From positions 23,695,950 through 23,759,949 of the forward strand of contig NC_090177.1 in NCBI RefSeq assembly GCF_024679245.1: 64,000 nt of DNA, read 5' to 3'. Of the stretch, positions 39,117 through 64,000 are shown piece after piece (position 1 is the stretch's first letter; the number at the start of each line of letters is the position of its first letter). A program made the translations under genes and the position numbers. The notes below the pieces were generated by a model. It was not told the DNA's origin. It searched no databases and saw nothing but the letters and a program-made list of their open reading frames with translations. Source of the stretch: Pseudorasbora parva. Lineage: Eukaryota > Chordata > Actinopteri > Cypriniformes > Gobionidae.

Positions 39117-42100
39117 GCAAGGTTTTTTTTCTTGAAAACTTATACAATATTGCCCTCTACTGGTCATTTAAATGAGAGCATAAGTGTTGAGAAAAAAAAA
39201 GAAAAAAAAACTGTGATTATATAGAATAACCAGCAGGTGGGAGTATAGCCTTATTTATGAACCAGGCACTGGTGTGCTTATTTTGTGTTTTTTAGGCTTT
39301 TGCTAAGGGAACACCGTTTGAGATATCCAATAACCATTCGCATTTTAGCATCTTCTGTATATTTACTTCATGTTGTCCGAGTTTGGAGGAGATTGAATGA
39401 ATTGCTTTTGAGGAGAAGGTAAAAACTCAGAGCTCGCTTTCAACTTTTTCTCATTTTCAAACCAGATTATCTAACTTCCTGTTGGTCAGAGCTAATGACA
39501 GTAAATCAGAAAGTTGTCCGGCTCGAAAAGTACAATATATATACCGAGTTTGGTGAATGTAGATAAAACTAACCCCCCACTTTGGACAAAAGATGGCGCT
39601 ATTGAGCCCCTCTACCACGCCCGTTTCTGAATCTTTGCTTGCATCTTCTGGACAGCATGTCAGATGTGTGTGTTGAGTTTCATGCAATTTCAAGCATGCT
39701 AAGAGTCTCAAAAACACATAAAAAGATTATTAGACTTTGACACGTTGCCATGACAACAGTATTTCAAGAATCAGGAATCCATTCATATGTCTATATCTGC
39801 CATGTTTTGACATTAAACTGATGAAGTTTGAAGTGAATCGGGTGAAAATAAGATGGGGATTTAAAGCAATTTTGAAAGTGACACACTTCCTGCTGCCAGT
39901 TGGTGGCGCTATAACTTTGACTCACAAAAGTCATATCCATGTGATCGGCCTCCTACAACGAACACACATCTGAAGTTTCATCAAAATGAATTAATGTATG
40001 CAGAAGTTATAACACACTTCCTGTTTCCCTTTTCTCGCCATAAATTTGTCTCTTCGCCACGGCCAAACCGTTTGAGATATCAAAAAGTTGCTCGCAATTT
40101 GGCATCCTCAGTGTGTTGACTTCACGCTGACCGAGTTTGGTGCTGATCGGGTGAATCGTCTAGGAGGAGTATCGCAAATTCCACAGCATGCGTTCCACAG
40201 CATGCGTTCAACAACCCCTAATAGCTCACTTCCTGTTGGGCTGACGCATAACTTAGAGCACGAAAGTTGTTCGGCCCGATGAGCTCTATGTGTGTACCGA
40301 GTTTCATATATGTACGTGCAAGTGTGTTTGATTTATAGACCACGTTTTCAGAGCCCACTTTAGGGGGCGCTGTCGAGCCCCCCTGCCACGCCCGGGTCCC
40401 AGCCTCAGCCCGGCCCTGATGGCCGCGCATTCTGATGCGTGTGCAAAGTTTCAAGAGTTTTCGAGCACGGGAAGGGCCCCAAAAATGCCCAAATAGTCGC
40501 GTAAAAAAATAATAATAAATAATAATAACAAATAATCCTTAGAAGAACAATAGGGCTCTTCGCCCTTTCAGGGCTTGGGCCCTAATAAAACACCAGGAAC
40601 CACAGAGACGCACACCAGCACAAAACTTCAATACAAGACCATGAACAGAAGACACCTGAGGGTTGAACAGGTGAGAGACTAATCAATAAAACAATGAATC
40701 ACGACAAGCAATGATTATATTAAGCTATTTTAGAGCTCAAATAATGATTATTTTCTATTCAATCTCTTCACTGTCTTATGCAGTGCCGCTTTCTGCCACC
40801 ATCTCGTGAAAATAAGTTCCTGCAGGTGCAACCAATAACATGCTGTATCACTCCTCCTTCACTTTGACCCAGAAAAAGCCCTGGAACCTTTCAAAGTGCA
40901 AAGCAAACAATGGAGCAAATGCAGTGCCTTTATGTAATCTCATTTTATTTCTGCTGCACATAGTCTTTTTAGGTTGATGCTGGAGGAGGTTTTTTCTCGA
41001 TAAAAGCTTTTAAAATCAAGCTTAATATATTTGCTGTCAGATATCCATGACTGGGCAACAGTGACGTTTGCGTTTTACTCAGTGACATGAACTGAACCGA
41101 CGACAGAGGAAAACAAGGGACATGAACTATCGGCTCCCCGATCACCCCGCAGATGGAGAGAGGATGGAAAACATACTAGGCTTATTTGTGCTCATTTTCT
41201 AGGTGAAAAGTTGAATAAGACAGGAAAGAGTCTGTCAAAATGAGGCTCTCCGATAGCCAGATCTCGTTGTTGCTATGGTTACGTGTCTGTGGGCCAGTTT
41301 TGTTGAATTCAGACACTGCTATACTGGGGATGGGTTTTGAATATTTCACTAATCAAGATGACTCCTGTCCCTTGCCATTTCTCATTGACTTTTAACCAAC
41401 TTTCCTCTCCTTTAAAATTTCCTTGATTTATAACAGGTCCATCCTCTGTGTTTGTACAAATGTTATGAAACTAACATTGATGTTTCTTTCCTTTACTGTT
41501 TACATGTTTCCTAGTATGATTTGGATGGCCATTCTTTAAGAGAGAATAACATTAAATATGAATAAATATCAATACTCAGAGAAACATTGTGAAACATTAA
41601 GTCCTAGACCAAAATGCATGGTTGAACTGTCTTCACTGAAAGCAGCTTGCACTGACATGTCTTAAAATACATCAATGCCATTGTTTTGTCTTTTTTTCTC
41701 AAGGCACGTTTTTAAATGTCTTTATTTAACCAAGGCCTACTCCTACTTTCTATCAATTCGTTTTTTAAAGGGTATAAGGGACAAAGGTTAGAACAGCATG
41801 TCAAATGAGCAAGAAGGCGTGTGTCAGTTATGAAGGTATGTGTCGAGGCCTGTTTACTTGAACAGGAGCCAAGATTGTTTTACATTCTGGGCAAATGAAA
41901 CTGATCCTCTAACTGTCCGTTCAACCAATGGCGGACTATGACCTGAGAACGAAATCCCTTTAAGGTCCCTCAAAACAAGAGGAGCATGACCCTGCATCCT
42001 GATACTCTCTACTATTTCTGACACCGATGCTGGTTAGTTTACAATGGTAAGTGTGATTACAGCAAGAGAAAACTGGTCTGTCAATACTGAGGGGGAAATA

Positions 42101-42499
42101 CATCTTGTTTGTCACCATTGCCAATTATAAAATATATATCGGCAACATTATAATTGCTTGGAGCAGTGTTTTTTTAATCGGCTTTTCTGCTCATGAAGGA
42201 AAAAAGATGAAAAATAATCAATTAAATACCAAATGATATATGTGTATCATTTGTATTTACTAACTTAGGGAATGGGGAAACTCTTTGCATATAATTTTGG
42301 CACATTTATCATAAATCAGTGTTTATGACAATCGGACAAATTGATGTATTTGGGTATATATTTTCATAATGGCCAAAATTAACCACCTAACAAGGACAGG
42401 TTCCACACTTCTGCCTGTGTTTAATGGTAGCCTATATTTGCTTCCCATAAAGCATATATTTTCAGATATTATAATAAAATATTTTTAAAAAATAGCTAA

Positions 42500-42507
<8 letters not shown>

Positions 42508-42575
<68 letters not shown>
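42508..42575 (+). repeat. (TA)n microsatellite
   Basis: About 33 TA units in the intergenic region. It directly abuts a TTAGGGCTGTCAAACGATTA-type transposon left end at 42576. Confidence 0.97.
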
Positions 42576-42578
<3 letters not shown>

Positions 42579-43210
42579 GGCTGTCAAACGATTACATGTT
42601 AATCGCGATTAATCGCAAATTAATCGCAGATTTGTATTTGTTTTAAATGTATCTTAAATTAAGTTTGAATTAAGTTTTTAATACTCTAATCGACATGGAT
42701 ATATGGACAAATATGCAGGCTTTATGCAAATGTATGTTTATTATTAGTGAAACCATATAATACTTAAATTCAATAATAATCAATAATACAGCATAAGGAC
42801 TAGATATGTGATCCATGTGATGGTAAACAGTGTTAGAGGAAACTGGCTTTACCAAACAGAGAGAGAAGGTCCGATCTTGCGCTCTAGTCAAACTGCATAT
42901 TAACGAAACGCTATTGGCTGTTTCAAAATAGGGGAGGAGCTGCTAACAGCTGGAGCCGTTTCAGGGGAAATCACATCAACACATTGAATAATGCGGCGCG
43001 TTTCAAGGCACTTCAGTGGACCTTTAACACTCGATGGCACCGTGTCGAATGTGAAGAGGGGGATTGCCATGTTAATCTTGGACTAAATCGGCCACCGTAG
43101 GAGTCAAAACGAAATCAGAATTGAGAGGAACAGAAACTAATATTCAATGATGGTCATATACCTTTTCACCACTAGATGGGGGAAAATATCACACAGTGTA
43201 GCTTTAATGA
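42576..43210. mobile_element. Mosaic of DNA-element fragments
   Basis: Begins with AGGGCTGTCAAACGATTAC and repeated TTAATCGC motifs. It then holds a right end reading CTTCAGTGGACCTTTAA (43012-43027) and another right end TCACACAGTGTAGCTTTAAT (43189-43208). At least three families are juxtaposed and no complete copy is visible. A matching left end TTAAAGGTCCACTGAA lies at 36346-36361. Confidence 0.45.
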
Positions 43211-43834
43211 TAACCATTTTCTTTCCCTATTAATGTTTGCAGCTGCATCCTTTATGTCTATGGCTGATCCTGATTTCTCCAACTATGGGCTATGGAGGTG
43301 ATCAGTGTTTTCTTCAGTTGGGCAGTTTGACGACTTATAGTGTTTCTCTTCCTGCTGTAACATATGGCAAGAAAAGCGATTAAGAGAAAACATAACCAAA
43401 TGCTGTCATCATGCTTGATGATAAGAATATACAGTAATCTTCGATAGTGGCTTAATTTTCTGTTTTAACTCGAGCTAATATATTTTATTGTGATTCTAGA
43501 AAATATCCAGCACAGTTTTAATCAGTAAAGTTGAATAAGTCTTAAAAAAGATTGTATAAGCACTTTGACCTCCTGTGAGATTTATGCCCACAAGACATCA
43601 AGAATCACCCTATGTTTCATGACGTAATGCATTCTGGGAGTATGAGTTTTGCATGATGCACCCAAAATGCATTGTTAACTTGTTGCAACCATAGACCGTA
43701 AACAAATTGCAAACATTGTTGAACCAACTTCTTTTCACTGGTTGAGCTCATGATTTGTCAGGTATGATAGATGAGGGAGACAAAATGTGCAGGGCTTGTG
43801 GTACTCCAGGACATGTTTGAGAACCACAGACATT

Positions 43835-44196
43835 TGTGACTAAGATCCAAGTGAAGCTTTATTGAAAGTAATCCATAATCGTAATCCATTTAACATGCAT
43901 AAGGTCAAACCATGTAATCAATGCAGATAAAGACAAAGGTCCAAGGCACAGGCAAATCCATGGAGACAGGCAGAGAATCAAGACCAGGACCAGCAATGAC
44001 ATCCAAAAATACAGTGAAACACTTACATTCCAAAACTTTGCGAAGTCTGACAAAACACACAGATCTTAAATAGGCAAACATGCACTATAGAAACACACAC
44101 ACAGGTGGCATGACAATGATTCATTGGAAATGTAGTTCATGATATGATCAAGGAGTCTGGTGGCTATCATCGGCATTCTAGCTGACAGGCATGACA
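43835..44196 (-). mobile_element. Probable solo LTR
   Basis: On the minus strand it begins TGTCATGCCTGTCAGC and ends CTTAGTCACA. It has a TATA-like CTATTTAAG (plus-strand 44065-44073) and an AATAAAGC signal (plus-strand 43858-43863) near its end. This spacing fits a retroelement LTR. No convincing target duplication and no internal coding sequence were found. Confidence 0.55.
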
Positions 44197-45159
44197 ATTA
44201 CCTTCAAAAGAGACATTTACTATATGCTTTCTGACATATATGGTAGTCAACAATCTCTGTAGACTGTAATGTATGGTTATGTTGAATACAGTGACAGGAT
44301 ATCTAATCTCAGTAGTGAACTTCAGAAGATGGGCTTGGGAGGGGAGGAGGGAGAGCATGGCCCCCACTCCACTGTCCAGATGTGAAGTTTTAAAGGGCTA
44401 TGAGCTGAACAGATGGCCCTCTATGCTATTGTAGACAGGCTGGGATTATGCAGTTGCACACGACCAGCCAGGGGGATGCAGAGCTTCACATGTGCTGGGA
44501 TTATTTTTATTTTAAGAAAAGTGACATATTTCATTTCAAGATATATGACAAACAGTCCTTATGTCTACTTGCCCCTGAAATGTATGGGGGGAGGTGGGAC
44601 TACAACCACTACATCCTCTGGAAAGCCTGGTACGGTTGGGGATTACACTGGATATAGGGTCTGCACGGATTACGCCGCTTATTGCATTTTGTCAGATCTA
44701 ATGAATTCATGGGATAGTTATACTGAAGTTCAGTAATAGATGCATAAACATATATATGCTGCTTCAGCAGAGATAAATAAGGTAGAACACCAAAAAGTGA
44801 TAGGGCCTAGATATAAAATTATAGGATAGCCTAATGGTTTTTTAAGTGTACAGTGCCTTTAGAAAAAATATACAAGTATAAATACAAATAAAATACTACA
44901 TTAAATATAATTCCGTCAACTTGCTGAAGTTAAATAGAACGGCAGAAAACAACGTGCTGCTGCCCTCATATGTAAAACACAGGAACTGCACCAATAGAAA
45001 CTCATCTCAGACTCACTACAAATAATGTTTTAATATCGCCTGGGTATTTACTACTTTATTTAATTTCTCAAGAGCTCAGATAAATAGCCAAACTATAATA
45101 AATGCATTATAAGGTGGACCTCCAAAACGCTAGATGTCACATGACGGCCGTTTCTAGGT

Positions 45160-45215
45160 TTCTCCCTAATGACGTAAAATCGCTTTGTTTTGGCACATGA
45201 CCGGAAGTGTCGCAG
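45160..45215 (+). promoter_or_regulatory. vps13d: vps13d promoter-like segment with CRE-type and ETS sites
   Basis: TGACGTAA at 45170-45177 matches the CREB/ATF core, and ACCGGAAGTG at 45200-45209 matches the ETS (GABPA-type) consensus common at housekeeping promoters. Both lie about 400-500 bases before the inferred first exon end. No TATA box is evident. Activity is inferred, not shown. Confidence 0.55.
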
Positions 45216-45559
45216 GTTCCAAAATGCGTTTCATGAATTCAGTTTGACATGTTGGAAGTTGAGGGATGAGTGTCGAGGACCCACAACAAATGGTGCTTGC
45301 AGATCAGAGTTTATTTCGCAAGAGACTCGGACCAATGCAGAACTAAACTACGGACTGAGACCGGCCACTCTGTCCAGCTGTTGGTCATGTTTTAAAGTTG
45401 TCGAGCACTGCTAAAGGACGAGCGCTCATGCTAACGCTGCCAGTGTCACTGACGTTGAGTCACAGGGAGCTGTGCTGTTTTTTTGCTCTAGTTTGTTTTC
45501 GTTTGGGGTTGTCAGCTGCGGGTTGTTATATAAGAATATTTTAAAGTAAAGGAGGATTA

Positions 45560-45695
45560 TTTACTTTCTCGTTAGACAGCTTTGCTTACAAGAGGAGGAC
45601 TCAGCATGGCTTGCAGAGTGGAGGTCTTGAATTTATTTGGACTGAAATGATCATAGACAGTGGTTGACCGAGGATCAGGACGTCTCATAACAATG
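45560..45695 (+). other. vps13d: vps13d non-coding exon 1 (3' end inferred)
   Basis: A consensus donor (ACAATG then GTAAGT) ends a leader exon at 45695. The 5' edge is not visible, and 45560 is only a guess. The exon contains an upstream ORF at 45606-45650 in strong Kozak context (A at -3, G at +4). Confidence 0.5.
45606..45650 (+). other. Upstream ORF in the vps13d leader, 14 codons
   Basis: ATG in the context TCAGCATGG opens a 14-residue frame (MACRVEVLNLFGLK) with stop TGA at 45648-45650. If the leader exon spans it, it could lower translation of the main frame. Confidence 0.4.
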
Positions 45696-47519
45696 GTAAG
45701 TTATTAGTTCACCTAATCAAATGTATTCTGCAATGATTTACACAGCCTAATGACTGGCAAAATTACAGCATCACTTTCACTTTCAGTGAAGGGAAACATG
45801 CAAAAGTGACTGGCTATCAACCCATATGCTTCTTCACATCTCCTGTTCACACTGTCGAAATTGTCAAGCTGTTAATCAGAAAATCACTCATTGCTTTTTT
45901 GTCTCCTTATGTGGCAAATATGTGCTCATGACAGTGGTTCTCCTGGGGGCAAGGGCCCACATGGTTGTCAAGATGTCTTACAATGATTTAAGGATAAACC
46001 TCTGATATTCTATGCTTGTGATGCATGGCAGGTCAAACCTGAAGAAAATAAGCATAAGCATCGTTTTTTAAATATGAAATTAAATAAATTAATACTTTTA
46101 CTGTCTTTTACTTGCCACTGTCTGGCAAGTTTTGCTCCAACTTCGATTAAACATAACTGAACCATCTAATCTAGGTATACTAGAAACTTCCAGGCAGGTG
46201 CGTTGAGGCGATTTGGAGCTAAACTCTTCAGGGCAGTGGCCCTCCAGGAGCATGTTTGGAGTTGGACACCCGTATAACATAATTCAAATATTTAATGTAC
46301 TTGGTTAACTGATTCAGAAGAAGTGGAAAAGTAAATTATTCAGGCTGGTCTACAAGTCAGTGCATCAGAAAGGTAATGTGTTTTATGTATCGCTGACCTC
46401 AATGTTGGACACATAATGGTAATTAATATGAATAGCCCTTTGCTTGACTATGTTATCAAACAGCTAATAATTTGTTGCTAATGTTACACAAGCCATTTTC
46501 CCACGAGTCATACAGCTGGCAGCTGCTATCTAAAAACAGCATCCTTAGAAACAATTTGAACAACTTAGACCATCAGTGGAGAAAGGCATAAGGTTCATCA
46601 TGACATTGTAATATATATATATCATATAAATATTTCACCTGCTATATTGCTAAGTGTGTATTGCAATTGTTTTCATATCAACAGGAACACTTACCAGGAT
46701 AACCTGGCTTCTATTTTGACTCCCCTGCTTCAGAGAATAGTTAAATGCTAAAGCCCACCCCGACAATTGGTTAAAAGATAGTTTTGTGACATCAGAAAAC
46801 TGGCGATTTTCAAAGTTTTTGAGACAGTATTTTTTTCACTGCAGTTTTAAGGCAAAAATACTCAGCAATGTTATTGACTTATGAATTTGCACATGCTTTG
46901 TCTTAAAGTATATTAAAAACATCACATAGACATATAAACAACATTAAAAACTTTTTCACCACAGGGGTCTTTACATGCATATAAGGCAAATTGATACCAT
47001 CTGGTGGGAGAAATAAAGAAAATGCATAATGTGATGTCAGTTATAACAATAGCCACAGTTTTTTGTGTATGCCTTTTCATATTGCAAATGCCACAAAGTC
47101 ACTACGTCATTGGGCCTTAGAGTATTGTTGTGTAAAGTTAATAATAATAATACATTTTATTTGTAACACTTTATATTAAACAAAATCTCAGTGCTACAGA
47201 TTTAAAAACAATAAAAAAACTAAAAAAACACCTGAAACAACAAATCAACCAAACGCTCTGCTAAAAAGGTGGGTTTTAAGACCATGTTTAAAAGCATCTA
47301 CTGTCTGTGGGATCCACAAGTGGTCAGGGAGAGCATTCCACAGACTAAGGGCTGATGAGCACTGCAGAGAGCCGGATCTCTCACGGTATGGAGTTTGGTC
47401 CTGGGAGTCTTAAGATGTGAGGCCTTTGATTGAAAATGTTGAGAACCTCTGGTTTAGGAGAACTGCTACACATTTGTTGTGCGATCAGATATCGAGTTTG
47501 TGTTTCTTTGACTCCTCAG
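45696..47519 (+). other. vps13d intron 1
   Basis: About 1.8 kb from GTAAGT to CTCAG. It holds the hAT-like fragment at 46128-46275 and, near 47140-47440, an unclassified repeat-like stretch (GTGGGTTTTAAGACCATGTT and onward). Nothing coding was recognised. Confidence 0.5.
46128..46275 (+). mobile_element. Fragment of a hAT-like repeat (same family as 20405-21104)
   Basis: Contains AACTTCCAGGCAGGTGCGTT, GGAGCTAAACTCTTCAGGGC and GTGGCCCTCCAGGAGCATGT, ending TTGGACACCCGTA. It resembles the right part of the element at 20405-21104. Located in vps13d intron 1. Confidence 0.5.
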
Positions 47520-47615
47520 ACTTCAGATGACTGGAGTGAACGCTAACTGTGAAGTTCGTTGCCTGCTAGGATTTACTTTAACTGACTAATCCCAGGGCAC
47601 TCTTCCCATCCTATA
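47520..47615 (+). other. vps13d: vps13d exon 2, 5' untranslated part
   Basis: Follows CTCAG at 47515-47519; an alternative acceptor TTCAG lies 7 bases further. It carries an ATG at 47527-47529 with a short frame closing at TAA about 47587-47589, before the main start. The main ATG at 47616 has A at -3. Confidence 0.55.

Positions 47616-64000
<16,385 letters not shown>

Larger units (their letters stand above)
36928..40586 (+). mobile_element. Composite non-autonomous element with GGGCCCAAGC termini
   Basis: Left end AGCTGCGAGCAGCGATGACG then GGGCCCAAGC (36951-36960); right end GCTTGGGCCC (40573-40582), a perfect 10-bp inverted repeat. The 3.6-kb interior is non-coding and holds CA and TA microsatellites plus two diverged copies of a roughly 400-bp module (39300-39700 and 40055-40460). 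The termini are recalled as those of a frequent fish repeat; the class is uncertain. Confidence 0.6.
40587..45120. other. Intergenic interval before vps13d
   Basis: No gene was recognised. Apart from the repeats listed (42508-43210, 43835-44196) it holds one exon-like 3' edge at 42046 (ACAATG followed by GTAAGTGTG) of unknown meaning. Confidence 0.5.

Noticed and set aside
44413..44736. 107-codon open frame upstream of vps13d
   Set aside because: Low-complexity Gly/Thr runs, no recognisable domain; a second overlapping frame is equally long.

Overview
The window is vertebrate nuclear DNA, almost certainly from a cyprinid fish (carp, goldfish, barbel or zebrafish type). The evidence is split genes with GT-AG introns, long (GT)n and (TA)n microsatellites, many teleost DNA-transposon remnants, and coding exons that read as fish orthologues of three human 1p36 genes. 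All three genes lie on the + strand.

Region 1 (1-~23560) is the 3' part of ephb2, an Eph-family receptor tyrosine kinase. Thirteen exons (2551-17964) encode the EGF-like cysteine-rich segment, two fibronectin III domains, the transmembrane helix, juxtamembrane tyrosines, the complete kinase domain, the SAM domain and a C-terminal PDZ ligand ending SVEV. The ligand-binding domain and start codon lie upstream of the window. All splice phases agree, giving 716 residues here. A long 3' flank with several poly(A) signals follows, and contains a Tc1-like transposon that has itself been hit by two other elements.

Region 2 (26706-~34983) is lrrc38, a two-exon gene for a single-pass LRR membrane protein of the BK-channel gamma-subunit family. 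It has a 6.6-kb intron and a clear poly(A) signal.

Region 3 (~35 kb-45 kb) is intergenic and repeat-rich. It holds a nested pair of short inverted-repeat elements with target duplications, a 3.7-kb composite element with internal duplications, a probable solo LTR and several microsatellites.

Region 4 (~45.17 kb-end) is vps13d, a bridge-like lipid-transfer protein. It has a promoter-like segment with ETS and CRE-type sites, a 5' leader with upstream ORFs, and 28 coding exons covering about the first 2283 residues, including the chorein_N start and a phospho-FFAT-like motif. The gene runs off the right edge.

No single new gene system is visible. The most interesting observations are structural: inverted repeats flanking three ephb2 kinase exons, nested transposon insertions datable by their duplications, two GC-AG introns, a LINE-type 3' tail next to a vps13d acceptor, and a microsatellite filling most of a short vps13d intron next to a weak donor.
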